From NCBI GenBank assembly GCA_964057225.1, contig OZ059898.1, positions 6,634,001-6,698,000 of the forward strand: a stretch of DNA of 64,000 nucleotides, written 5' to 3'. The first letter of the stretch is position 1, and every line of letters starts with the position of its first letter. Below the pieces are notes generated by a model that made no database searches, had not been told where the DNA came from, and was given only the letters and a program-made list of their open reading frames with translations. A program made the position numbers and the translations under genes. The DNA comes from Auanema rhodensis. Taxonomy: Eukaryota > Nematoda > Chromadorea > Rhabditida > Rhabditidae. Of this stretch, positions 11,863 through 25,100 are shown in pieces.

Positions 11863-12624
11863 ATCAGATCAACATATAAAAATGGTAAAAATCCAATGGG
11901 ACGTTCGCGTTTGGCGTGTAGGGTTCCCTAGCGTCTCTTTTGAATTTTTATCGTTCGCGCCGTTATTCCGATTGTGGTTGACGCTAAACTACGGCCATAT
12001 GTTTTTTTGTGGATTTTCCTTATTTACGGAGCGTTATTGTTATGTCATGCTATATTTGATGCATATCTTCTGATTTTCAATCGTTTTTCAAGTCGTTTTT
12101 GGCTTTAATCCTCGGAAAAGGCTTAAGAAACTTGATTCTCTTTTTCTTAATACTTAGAAATTATCTGTTGTTGCCTGTCTTAGCCTTATAGCTAAACTTC
12201 TGAATACATTTTCTTCTATAAATACTATTCAATTGAAAGCTATTGATCATATATATGTATATATTACATATATATGTTTAATGATTTGCGTTATATATAT
12301 GAAAAGTTTGCAAATCCACAGTTTCACTCAAATTTCTCACAGGTAAGTACTAGGGCAGTACACAGTGTTGTGTAATATTTTATGATGTCCTGTAGTTTGT
12401 TTATACGCAAGAGTTTTTTTATGTAATTTTGTTTTGAAGGAGATCGTCCTTATGTTGTTTATTGATTTATATGGTCGTTCACTTCTTATATGTATTTATG
12501 TTCGTGGAATGGCGTTAAATTTGCATAAGTTAATCGCTAATCGACCATTTTCAATCATTCTTTTATAAAACAGTGCATCACATTATAATGATTAGAGTAA
12601 AATTTTGGGAATGATATGTTCTGC

Positions 12625-13032
12625 TCAAATCACATTGCACTGGAACGAGCTCTTCGGGCGATATGGGTTCATCTTGTCGTTGGGAAATCCTGTAATCAGA
12701 GCATCTTCTCTGCTAAGCTCCTGTGTGTATCTGAAATAAATATATATAATAATAATCTACATTGTTGCTATAACTGCACATTTTGATTTTAATACTAGCT
12801 CAATGACTCTAATTGGGATATCGTTTGTTTGAGGTGGGTGTGGTTTATGTGTTGCAAAATGAAAACATTGCAAGATTTTGAAAAATGCATTAGCAATTTC
12901 CTATTAGAAAAACACAAACCTAACGAGATCAGCTGCTGTTTGGGAAATTGGTGTTCGACGCATATTTCTTTCACCACGTAGTTGATCTACTTGTTTTTTA
13001 GCATGTTGAACAGCTTGATCTCTCCCGCTCAT
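12625..13032 (-). CDS. Heterotrimeric G protein gamma subunit
   Basis: Two exons, 13032-12920 and 12730-12625, joined in phase 2, give 72 residues, the usual size of a G gamma. The first half is a helix (QVDQLRGERNMRRTPISQTA) that pairs with G beta. The conserved DPLI/NP part appears as EDALITGFPNDKMNPYRPKS. The protein ends in CNVI, a CaaX box predicted to be prenylated, so it should sit at the plasma membrane with G beta. The sequence resembles C. elegans GPC-2 more than GPC-1, from memory. The intron is 189 bases, longer than most here. Role: transmits signals from seven-helix receptors. Confidence 0.88.
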
Positions 13033-14110
13033 TCTAAAGTTATCATTTGAACTTGAATCTTAAAAAAACTTGTTAAAGTATAGCGAACAGTTTAGCTAAT
13101 AAGAAAATAACGTTTACGTCTTCTGCTTTTTTCACGTGGAATAAATTTAAAATTTTATCTGCTTATATGGTGAGGTCAGAATTTATTTTCCAATATAATA
13201 ATCAGACCTGATCCATGGATTTACAGCATTGATCATTTAAATTTCATAGTTTTGACTTGTTCGATGGCTTTCCAAGAACGCAAGAGAGTGTAATACAAAA
13301 TTTATGCTGACCAAGTTATGTAAAAATCGATATTCCTGAGGTCTATGCTGCTAGTAATATGCAGATGTAGATGAGAAAAAGCAGATACGGAGTTAGAAAT
13401 TCTATTTAATTTATTTCTGATTAAGTTTTATAATTTATTATTTTAAAAATGTGCTTTTCTCTAGCTTACGATTTTTATATTTTAACTTTAAAGCTAAATT
13501 ACGAGTTCTAATCTACCAGATTTTTTATTAGTTTCGTGTTCCTAAAATCATTTAACTTCACGGTTCAAATCAGTTTAGGCTTATTGTTCTTGATAGAATT
13601 ACTATTTTTTTTAAATTTTAATAAGGTTCATATCGAGGTCAAATTGCCAATCGTAAGCAAGCCAATAACATAGGCTATTGAACATCTGGTAAACAGCCTA
13701 CTGAGCTCATATATTATATTATAATATGCCTACCGCTGTATTATATTTAGCTGCATTTTTGAATTAGCTATACCAAGAGGCCAGATTTTGGTGATAAATC
13801 TGGATAATATGTGATTTTCACGTAGAGATATATTAAAAATTTGCCGATCGTGCACTAAAAAGCTATACTTTCGAGTTGCCTAAGGTTAGGTTACAAAACC
13901 TTTCTTAGTTTAGGCGATTTGATGCATAGATTTACCAATTACAATCGCATGGATCAGTTTACAAAACATTACTATATTATTAGTGTTGAAAATCAGATAG
14001 TGGAATATTGTTTGATAAGAGTGACAACACAGAGGAGGACTATCAATTTCAGAAAAGAAAAGAGAGAAATCAACACATGATCACCGATGAAAGGCAAAGA
14101 AATGCACTAA
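13033..14110. other. Intergenic, no supported gene
   Basis: Upstream region of the G gamma gene. I see no open frame with splice support and no RNA gene. A B-box-like GGTTCAAATC near 13562 does not sit in a tRNA cloverleaf. Confidence 0.45.
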
Positions 14111-14965
14111 TGTTATCTCAAATCGAGAGCCAAAGGTAACTCAAGGCAATCGACCCGAGAAGCTGCAAACAAACACAGAAAGAGAACGAGGATGATGAGT
14201 TGGCTGTGATGGTTTGTCTAGTCAATGAGTTTACCAGGTCTGTTTGTTGAGAGAAGACTGAATAAAAGAACGAAGTAAGATGAGAAATCATTGTAGAAGA
14301 ACTGAGGCCATGTAAAATCACTCACAAGCAGAGGAAACGTGAAACTGAAATGTAAAGAGGGGAAGGATTGTTCCGTGAATGTGACGAAGAGAAGAGCGAG
14401 GGAGGATAGTCCAGGGAATCATGTCGACGTCGTATACGAAAATACCCAGATGAGTGTAGGCAATTTGACCGATGACGACGAAAATGACAACTGCCGCCAT
14501 TCGGGCAATAGGAATGTTATATGGAACTACAACATCAGTGAGAAAGGAAGGGACATATTATTTTCGAGGAAGATTTCAACTAATAGAACTAGGGCAGGGG
14601 AATAATATCATACTTCAGGCTTAACATCGCGTGCACTTCTTTTACTAAACAGCTATTTAGAACGTTGTTTCAGTTATGAAATAATTGAAGCATATCCATT
14701 ATAAGGTGTAAATAGGCCGATCTTTATTGACCAATACATGCTCATTCCGAGTTATCTGCTTCTGAACATTTATGGCTGCATGCTAGAGTGTACTTTTGTG
14801 ATACTTACAAACAATCTTTCTTTCGAATCCATAAATTAATTTCGTAAACTGTTCTTGCAGCACAGGATAATAATCGGTGGATTGTGGGCTATGGTTGTGG
14901 TTGTTGGAATTGTTACGACTTGACACCAGATAATCGGCCCGCGTCGCTTTGATCGGTGTGATCAT
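14107..14965 (-). CDS. Candidate small membrane protein gene, family unknown
   Basis: A minus-strand model with good splice signals. Exon 1 starts at 14965 (MITPIKATRADYLVSSRNNS...) and ends in KIV before a perfect GTAAGT donor (about 14808). The next exon follows a pyrimidine-rich acceptor (TTGTAG) at about 14527 and encodes FPYNIPIARMAAVVIFVVIG, a likely membrane segment. The frame is kept across the joint. Downstream there are further strong acceptors (TTTACATTTCAG, TTTATTCAG, TTTGTTTGCAG) and donors (GTGAGT, GTAAAC). They allow at least two endings, one stopping near 14118 and one at about 14107, so the 3' part is uncertain. An overlapping plus-strand open frame at 14339-14605 is less well supported. 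No homologue is recalled. Confidence 0.4.
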
Positions 14966-15974
14966 TAATACTTAGTTGGTTTTCAAATTTATAGTTTGTG
15001 ATGCCATATGTATAATAACCATTATCGATGTTTCCAGAAAAGGTGAACATTTTACTAACGTTCTCAAAATATTTATTGGCCAATCCTGGTTGAATATACG
15101 CAATGTCTATATTTTGATGAAAACAACTTACAGCAGATTAAAATACGAGAACCTTAGAATAAGTAAGGAATAAGACAAAGGAGACACGAGTTTCCCCATA
15201 TGCGTTACCAGTAGTTTGTCAGCCAACAGTTCAGTAGGATTGGCGCTGATTCCTTGAAAATTTCTTAAATTTCGGACCGATTATCGACGCCACGTGGAGA
15301 TGACCTGATAGTCTGCTATCACTTATACACTATGAGAAGACAATGATAGCTGACGATGAAGAGCAATCATCCGAAGCATGAACGTAAAAAATATTGCTAA
15401 GATTTGGAGAAGGGTGTCATGTTCTTGTTCTTTGCAGTCCAATCTTTTATAGAATGATCAATAGGTTAGACTGTATAGGACTCTACTGGTGACTAGTAGT
15501 ACAAGTAAATCAAACATTGTATATATACATACCTATATACTAAACAATAGAGAAACTTAAAAACATACTCGTAAAGAAGAATAATGAAGCTTTGAGCTTA
15601 AATATTTTCGTTTATAAATTATATCAATAGGATGTTCTTAGTAGGACACATTTTATAACTTGAATATCCAACAGCCGGAAAATAGTAGAGAAGAAAACTT
15701 ACTACTTCTCTGTCGAAAGTACACGCCCATCGTTTGTATTCGAAATTTCGCGTCAATTAATTCGTCACCAGCCGCAACTTCGGTACGTTCCATGGCAAAT
15801 GGCCCAAGACATCAGTGCGTAGACGCGCCAATCATACATCGCATTTTCATTTCGAGCTTGACTTTCTTAAGAATCGGTTGATTTCCACTTCGCCAGACCG
15901 GTCGGCATACACACACTCACCCACTCATTCTTCCTTCATTTGATTCGCACACATATATATATACATATACATAT

Positions 15975-16014
<40 letters not shown>

Positions 16015-19000
16015 TCATAGATGGTAATGAGCGATTAGATATATGACCCCGATAACATGTGGCATGTTCCGAAGTGGAATAAAATCAGCTAAACGGCTTT
16101 TCAGTTTGTGCGAACAGCACCAACAGCAGCACTAACACCGCAACCAGCGACATCGTTAGCTGCAGCAGCAGAAGCCCAACGGCCACAGCAGCTTGAGTGA
16201 CGACCAAACAATGAACTGACCCCGTGACCAGTCCACATTCGTCTTGGTTCCACTCTATTCTTAGATTGATACTGGAAGTTCAGGAAAGACGACAATTTCC
16301 CATGTAGCTATTTATCGACTTGATTCATCTCCTCTTTTTTAAGACAATTTCTTTAATGTATTCTTTAACAAAAACAGATTTAGCTGTTCTATCGAATGGG
16401 TTTTTGTCTCATGACCTTTGCCAGTTATGTGCAACAAAAACAACCCACGTAGCGTTTGTTTGGCTTACATCTATTTATAATTAGGAACCGGAAACGGGCT
16501 AAACGAATATATCATATTATATAAATGTATATGTATATACACACCCATTCTGTTGGAAAAATGTTATGTCCCGTAATAAATACTGGCTTTTTGAAAAGTT
16601 TAGCTTTCGGACTTATTGCAGAGTGAAGTTTTCAATCAATAAAATAAAAGTACTTGTATTCATGAAATTATATGGGTGCTAGCATTTTAAAGACTTACTA
16701 AAGCCGACCTAATCGATTCTTATTGGTGGTAACCTGGGTATTTGACTTAACCCCGGCAAACGAATTTGGGCTATGGCGGCTGTGTGAATATAGTGGTATA
16801 TGTGAACAACGCCAACTGCGAATATTACAAACTGCAATTCTTCTTCAAGATCTCCTCGTTTTGACATTCATATGCTCATTTATACAGAGGCTTTCGAATA
16901 CCTTATCTAAGGCTTTACATCGGACACCATCAGGCTCACTCGGATTGAGAGGTGCATGATTACCTGAAATTGTATGCACACATGGATCGCGTTAATCTAT
17001 CCTAGCTTAAACAGCACGCTGAGCAACGGGACAAACGGGAATCGGTAGTACTACCGGATATTGTTCAGTACCTTTTCGTTCAGGACCTCAAAGGTTCTGT
17101 AGTACAGAGACACGGAGAACTTCTCTCCGTCCCTGTGAGCTGAAATAGCGCTTCTTACTTAGAGAGAGAGCCCCATGTGTGAAATAGTGTCTATGTGAAG
17201 GAGATTTCCTTCCCCAGTGTTCGCTGATGGAGATGGGAAAGATAGCATGTAGCGGAGGCCACAGGCGTCGATGCGAATCGATGCAAAAACGACCATGCGG
17301 AAAAAGGAGGGCGCAGGCAGTTATACAACTGGAGAGAGTCAAATAGCTATTGAGAGCGCAGCAAAAGCTATCGATCAGAGTGGACGAGAAAGTGTGTACA
17401 CAAGAGAGGGCGCTTCTACAAGGCCGGCCCCTCCGACCAGTGTTTTGTTTCCCTGCCTACATCGTCGCTCTAGCCTCCCTACCACCCTCCCTATCTAGAG
17501 AGACGGAGATCAAGTCGTTTACTACCGTATAAGGAAGAAATCGGTTAAAAGAGGTATGTAACTCGTCCCTCTAATGCTTAAAAACTTTAAGGTTACCGGA
17601 AATTTATAAGCTGATTTTTTTTCCGCTTTAAATAATGTAAAAATTGGCCAAAACACAATACTCTTTCTTACTCTTTTCCTCTGATCCTCTCTCTATTATT
17701 TTTAACTCTCTCTATTTCCATCCTTTTATTTTTTTTCTTTTCCTTTCCTATTTCTCCATTAATACCATCACAACGTTCAGCATTGTGAAGTTAAATGAGT
17801 ACGTTCAAACTTAACATAATATAGATTTATGAATAACTAAGGGACGCTTTTTTCCTAAAGATAGTCTGAATAAATAATATTTTTCAACTTCTTTTGGTGT
17901 AAGAAACAATTTCAATAAATTACTAAGCTTTTCCTGAAATATATAACTAAAATAGCCAACCTGTGTGAACCTTTCTAATATTTCATTCTGGGAGCGTAGC
18001 ACGTGACTAACCCCTGTGCTACCCACTAACATACCAAAATCGTTTTTCCTTCTCATAAATGCTATTCATAAATTGACTCATTATCAATTTAATTGATAGT
18101 AAACTAAATTAGAGATTTATAATATTTTTTTTTAATAATTTTCATCAAAACGGAACAAAATCGAATATTTCAATTCACTCTTTTTTACAATATAAAATAG
18201 TCTAACCCAATGCATCCACAATAATGGAAAATGGTGGCTAGCGTCTTTTGCCACGACCATGTGGACTGATTCTCGACAAGCTCCACTTTTCTCGTCAGTC
18301 AGCAGGCATAAGAACGTTTACAAGAAGAAGACGCGCTAGCTGGTTGAGGAGAACGAGATCCATCGAGTATCCGCAACTCATAGGTGATGAGACGAATTGA
18401 AAACTTAGGAGAACTCTTGCTCTTTTTTACTACTAACACTACCAATGAAAGTCCCATTTTGACTGTTTCCTTTATTTCTATTCTCTCCTCTGCCTTTCTT
18501 CCGATGTTATCCCCGTCTCGTGGCCTACCACTCTCTCGATCAATACACTGACGTGTATATCGCCAGTCTTTGCACTCTCTAGGCTTGACATACTGTTTAG
18601 CGTCTGTCTAGTCACCCCCCTTGTTTGCTTTACTCTCTCGCGAAAATTAGCCGCACGCACACTCCCTGGGACGCGTGCTATTTTCGGTTGGCGTCCTCGT
18701 CACTCAATGCAGTCTATCCTTGCATTCCGATTTGTTACCATCTTTGCCCTCTCTCTTCACTATAGTCTCAGTTTCGGTGGGAAGATTTAATATTTGAAAT
18801 TCTGAAGCTTCTTCTTCCTTAACATCTATTCTTAAATATATATATATATAATATATGGCTTGACAATATAGGTTATTATCGATTTTATTGGAAAGCCGTT
18901 GGCGTTCTCCGTCAAATTATTCGTCATTGCTCATATCCAATCATCTTATAAAGATCAGCTTTTCTTCCTACGATTTACAGTTTTAAATATTATTTTAAAT

Positions 19001-19170
19001 TTGAAATATAATTTATGCTTTTAATTATAAAAATCTGAATATACAATAAATGGAAGTAATCGATATTTCCTTCCCATTCTTAACCGTTATTAATTTATTG
19101 CAATCGTTTATTATCTTGTAATTATATTGTTGTTCCTTGAATGGTCTAAGCTAAAACGAAAAAGGTTTTT
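14966..19170. other. GC-richer, gene-poor stretch; probable upstream region of the STPR-like genes
   Basis: Base composition is visibly less AT-rich than elsewhere (notably 15.2-15.9, 16.05-17.55 and 18.2-18.8 kb). There are several open frames of 60-85 codons on both strands but none has convincing splice partners. A dinucleotide run (AT/AC) lies at about 15950-16012. A strong donor (GAG|GTATGT) at about 17554 could end a non-coding first exon spliced to the acceptor at 19173 before the next gene. No coding gene can be supported. Confidence 0.4.
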
Positions 19171-19183
19171 CAGGACTTGAAAA

Positions 19184-21640
19184 ATGAATCAAAATATAAC
19201 GTATACATATACCGCTGATCCTCGAAATAATCAACAGCAGCAACAAAATCAGCAGGTTTCTTTCCATTGAAATATAACAAGTATAAACAAAATATTTAGA
19301 AATTTCCTATGAGAGAGCACATACAGGGGCTCTCGTTTCACCCTTCATCATATCAAGGTGCAACTTACACAACATCTACTTCAACTCCTTTCCATGCGAA
19401 TAATGCTTCATTTCTCCAGAGCAATGTTGTTGGTTTTTATATTGGTTATGAAGTAATTGGTGTTTTAATTTAGCTTCATGCTATTCCACAATCTAGCGTT
19501 CAAGCACGGCAGCAGCAACAGCAGCAGCATCAAAATGAAACAGAAGAGAAGGTTGGAATTGTATAATTTTTTGTATAAGCTCTTGTTATTTTAGCCAAGA
19601 ATTACATCAATGATGGAGGCATACTTTGTTGAGCCCAATACATCAACCAGCAACAATTGGGCGCATCACTCTCAGGGACAAGTAAGTCTTTTTGAGCTGT
19701 ATATAGCTAATTAATACTTTCTAGGTCACTTATACAAATGGAACGCTCATTGCTGGATCCCCAAACATTAAGGTTGTTATACTTTTCTCAATGTCAATCT
19801 TACTTTTATATTTTATAGAATGTTACAAAAATTAATATATCCCCTGATAAAGCCGAAAAGGAGAGACTTAAAAAAGCACGCCAAGCTGAAGCTGCTCGGA
19901 TGAGGTAAGCTGATTGATATAATCATACAATGCTAAGGTTTATGCAATTAATTTGTAGATATCACCGACTTACTCCTGAGGAAAAACGCGAACTCAATTT
20001 GAAGAGAACATTAGCTCAAAAGAGAAAGCGACAAAGAGAAAAGGAATTGGAAGAATTAGATAATATTTTAAGAGAAACAAACGATATTCAGGTGCGCATA
20101 TTGTGGCGGATTCTTAATTAAGCTCTATATTTATAGGAAGACCCGGACATCACTGAACAACTTCGCGAGAAAAGAATGAGAGCGAAATGGGCAGAAGCTG
20201 CTCGAGCACGTTATGCTAGAATGACACCGGAAGAGAGGAGAGCTCATAACAATCGCAGAAGGATGAGACAAATGCAGAATGCTTTAGCTGCTGTCAAAGT
20301 ACGTTTAAGTTCATATGGCTGTACGCAAATATATTGGATGAGATTATCATAAATTATATTCATACTTGCCTAATTGAATAAGCACCGTGACGCAAAACTT
20401 ATTTCAATTTATTTTAAGGGTAATTCGGAATTTTCTGGATTACAAATGGTTCCCAGCGGTGACCCCGTAAAGGATGAAGAAGCGGTTAGGCAACATATCA
20501 AAAGTCAAAATGCTAAAAAAGCTGAGGCTGCTAGACAAAGGTAATTCACCCGAATAGGGATGTAATAATAAGAAACTTAATATATTAAGGTATCATAGGA
20601 TGACTGAGGAAGAAAAAAGGCTTTACAATCAGAGACGAACTGAAGCTTTCCGCCGAAGACGAATGGAAGAGGTTATCATAAAATAATGGATTCATCTTTA
20701 ATGATTAATTTCAGGAGATGCTTTTGGCTATGCCCATAGGGAGAATCAATGGTGAAGCACTAGACCGAGCTCAGCAAATTGTCGTTAGAAACGCTAAACG
20801 TGCTGAAGCAGCTCGTGCTCGCTATCAGAGAATGACTCCTGACCAGCGAAAGGTATTAGGAAAAGTATATCTTCTTTTCGGGAATTATAGTAATCTAATA
20901 TTTATAGAGTTATAACCAAAAACGATATACTCCCAAAAGACGAAGCGATCGTGTGGTAACCCCTGGAGGCGAACCGGCCACTCCCGCTCCTGCCACTCCC
21001 ACTGCAACTGTTAAAAAATCTGAAGATCTTGACGCACTTTCCTCGTTAGAGAGAGATGTTCTGAAGCGCACACAACAAGCTCAACAAGTGAGTTTATTAT
21101 TTTGATACATCTTAAAATATGTTTTGTCACAGGTGCTGATGAGGCAAGGACAGCGTCTTACTAGCAGCGTCTCAACACCAGCTACTGGCTCTGGTGGTAA
21201 TTCATCATATATTATACAGCAAAATCCTTCTCATTTGAACAGTCAGGTATTTAGTGTACATTTATTTTGAAACCTCATGTTGTGTTTTCAGCTATCAAGT
21301 TCGGGAAGTAATCATCAAAATGTAGTTCATGTTTCTCATCAGATGCAAAATACATTAAGTCAATCTCTACTCTCTCAGCAACAAGTTTGTTAATAATCAT
21401 ATACGTTTTACTTATTTTTTCTAGGGTCATCATGCGGTAGTACATCATACTCCCACTTCGGGGCATTTAAGTGTCAATCACCCGTCATCGCACCAGGTAG
21501 GATAGAACTAATGTTATTTTTCTATATCCTACAGTTTCCAGGTTTCTTACACATCTAATGGAAATATGATGATTAACGGTCAACATAGCGTAGGTCAGCA
21601 ACAAGTCATAAATCCCTATGGTGCCCCACAAAGAAATTAA
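19184..21640 (+). CDS. STPR-like basic repeat protein A
   Basis: About 16 small exons give roughly 570 residues; the start at 19184 follows an acceptor (TTTTTCAG, 19166-19173). The N-terminus is Gln-rich, encoded by CAG/CAA tracts near 19235-19255 and 19509-19535. The core has four copies of a 23-residue basic unit, for example AEAARARYARMTPEERRAHN followed by NRR. They lie within about 19.86-20.93 kb and are separated by charged linkers such as RRTEAFRRRRMEE. The C-terminus is Ser/Thr/His/Gln-rich. Arg/Glu-rich 23-residue repeats with a TPE(E/Q)R core recall the STPR ('score and three peptide repeat') of silkworm FMBP-1 and vertebrate ZNF821, which bind DNA. A nuclear DNA-binding role is therefore inferred. 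Its collinear paralog follows 535 bases downstream. Confidence 0.7.
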
Positions 21641-22175
21641 GTGCCTGCTTGTACTGCTTTGAAACAGTCGGGTGATCTCGTTTTATTTTCCAAATATGCG
21701 GTGAGTTAAATTTCACTAGCAGAAAATTTTGAATTTCCCAAGTTTTCATTGTCATCGTGGCTTAACACGGATTTTGTTATATTTGAAATGTGTAACGGGA
21801 TTTGAATGTGCTAAATATTTGATTTATATTATATGGGAGTTGGTAGTAGACGAAGAATTAATAAGTCTAGTAGGATATCAGGATGTTGTATGTTCCTCAT
21901 TGCCTATACATATTTATCCTTTACACTTTGTTTCTCTTCATGTTGTTTTATCTTAACCATCCTTGTATTGTTTGTTATACCATTACGGACAACTCCTGTT
22001 CGCAATTCTATGATTTAATAAGTTTTTTTATATTAATAAAGTATCACACAATAAATCATTTGTATTACGTCTTTTTATCCAAATCATGGTATTTTGTACC
22101 ATTTTATATCTCATATTTTAGTTTTTTAAGCCATATTAATGTTTTGATGTTGCTTAATTCTCTATTTATAGGGTG

Positions 22176-25100
22176 ATGAATCAACACCCCATATATATGA
22201 CTGCAAGCAGTCCGCGAGATGATCGGCACCTGGATAACTTAACGTCAGATAGCAATGGACCTACATTTCAAGCATTGGGCTCCTTTCATCCCCAGGTATT
22301 TGCTTACTTGAAATTAGGATAAGTGTATATTATTTATAGACTACTACTTATTATTCTCCCGCTCCCACAACATTTCATGTTACGACTCCATACGGACAAG
22401 ACCGAAAGGACTATGTAAGCTTTACAGTTTTTTGAATGCGTAAAGTATGAGTTTTAAAGTTATCATCAATACATGGATTGACACCTGTTCGGCTCCCAGA
22501 ATTATCGTCGTCCCTTTCTGGGAATAATTCATCTGAGATGGTAAATACATTATTCGCAGTATAACTATTAGTTATTTTTCAGATGTCAACCCTTGGAACT
22601 TTGAAAGAACATCCTGCGGCAGTTCAAGCTGATCAAATGAACGCATATATGGAATTCTTCGTTGATCCAGAGCAGGGTACATCTAGTCAGGTGGTACATC
22701 AAGAAAATATTGTTGTAGATGATGAAATCGGCCATCATTCTTCTCATTTGCTAGTTTCTGATAAGTATGTTTTCTTCTAATTATTCGTTGTTTATATTAT
22801 GTTAAGGATGATGCTGTCTCCTCTCACAGATGATTCTATTTTGGATGGTCTAGGGGGTAGCAAAAGGTTAAATTATTTTTATAAAAATAAATGATTGATT
22901 ATTTCAGTTTTAGGTATCATATCTTATCAGATGAACATAAACGAGATGCTAATTTAAGAAGAGCTGATTTGCTAAAAAAGAAGAGACAAACAGAAAAGGA
23001 AAGGAAAGAGTTAGATGAAATTTTACGACAATCGAATGATATTGATGTAAGCTTAATTATATTGTATTAAAGCAACACTTTTTTTCCAGGATCCTGAAGC
23101 GATTGAGAGGGTTCGAACTGCTCAAGCTCGAGCTCGACGTGCTGAAGCGGCACGTTCTAGGTACCAGAGAATGTCAGAAGTGGAACGAAAGTATGATCTC
23201 TTGCCTTATTTTGTGTCTCACAACTACATAATTAAGGGCATTTAATCAACGACGGCGATTGAAAGCTTTAGGAATTGATCCTGATAGTCCCAAGGCTTTA
23301 CAAGATCCTAATATAGTGAAAGATAGTATACGCTTGGCAAACGCTAAAAAGGCTGAAGCTGCTCGGTTACGGTAACTATTTTTATGTTCAGAACATTTGT
23401 AAATTAATGTATACTTGAAGTTATCATCGCATGTCTCCTGAGGAACGAAGAGAGTATAACCAACGTCGAACAGAATCTTTTAGACGCCGTCGGATGGAAG
23501 AGGAGATATTGTTATCAACGCCAGCAGGTACCTGGATAAACTAGTTTAAAATCTGTTTTAGAATTTCACGATTTAGGTCGCATCTCTGCTGATGCTTTGG
23601 CTAAAGCACAACAGATAATGATTAGAAATGCACGTAAAGCTGAAGCAGCAAGAGCTCGATACCAAAGGATGACTCCAGAAGAACGCAAACAATACAATAT
23701 TCGTCGAGCTCAGTCAAAGAAGGCGCGTAATCGGGCAATTTCCGAGGCTCGTGCTGCAGCAGTAGCCGCTGCCAGTGCTAATATGTCATCCGACTGTTCT
23801 CTAAACAGCTCACAAAGTATGTTTTTTATTCTTAAGATTTTGATTGAAACAACCTGAATTTAGTTTTAGGTTTGGGTGCCACTTTGCATTCTTCTCTTGG
23901 CTCTCAATTCCCTTCGGAACCTCCAGCAAATATACTAGAGGTGTGCTATAATCCGCAGTTTCAGTTAGTATTGTTTTATTTCAGGGCTTGGGTTCTGATC
24001 CAACTCCCCCCGCTTCTGTACCTGCTCCTGCTACTAGTACAAGTTCTGCTCCTGTATCATCGCCTAGTTCCATATCTACCTCAGCTGATGTCAAACCCAC
24101 CATGTCCACACCAACTGCTACTACCAGCTCATCTCCTATTCCATGTAAAGATACTACCACCGATGATATTTTTCAACAAATGGAACGAGATGTTATGAAA
24201 CGAACAAAGCAAGCCCATCTCACACTTGCCAAACAGAGGCAAGTCGAAAATGCATCAAATCTTACGTAGCTTTTACTTTTAGGTATTTATCGACGTCTTC
24301 ATTAGGAAACCCACTTACAACTACACCGCCCTCTGGCAATTCTTTATCTAATGTTTCCTTAAATAATGTATCGCTCTCTAACGCTCCCTTGTCTAATTCA
24401 TCTGTTATTCACCATGACCAGCATAATATATCATCCGATCAGCATTTACTAGACGAATCTCAATTACAACAATTTTCTCACGTATGTGTTAATATTCAAA
24501 ACATATATTTTGTTGAATTTTAGAGCCAGCAAATAATGATCGACGAGAAACTGTTACGACAAATTCTTGTTACTGGACGGGATCAAAATGGTCAAGAAGT
24601 TGAGCTTCGAACTATGGATGGTCGTATAATCCGGGAAGAGAATGAGCTCAAGTAATCATCATATTCTCTTGTACGGATATAATATTTTCATTTCAGTGCG
24701 CTTGGCCGAGGAACTCCTATTCTTATTCATCCTAGGCAAACTACACCAATTACTCTAAGTCAAGCTTTTTCTAATCATTTGGGACCGTCTACATCAGGAC
24801 AATCTAATATCTATGCACATCCTACTACACCGAACCGATATAGATCAAGTTAGTTTTTTCTTTTGAATATGCATTCTAATCCACATGTTTAGACGAGCCC
24901 TCTAACGGCCAACCTGCTGTACTTGATAAGCAATCTTTAGCTAAAGCTAGAAGAGCTGAACGAGCTCGCATAAGATATCATAGCATGCTTCCAGAAGTTC
25001 GACAAGAACAGAACGCCCGTAGAGCAGACTTGTTAAGAAAGGTATTTTGACTTTTTCAGATTAGTAAAATATTAATTCGTATTGCAGTCTCGACAACGTG

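Noticed and set aside
15955-16012. Possible CRISPR-like or tandem array
   Set aside because: It is only an AT/AC dinucleotide microsatellite with no spacers.
21640-22176. The two STPR-like genes being a single gene
   Set aside because: Gene A ends in a clear stop after ...NPYGAPQRN, and gene B starts with its own ATG behind an acceptor; the collinear order of repeats and linkers in both is better explained by duplication.
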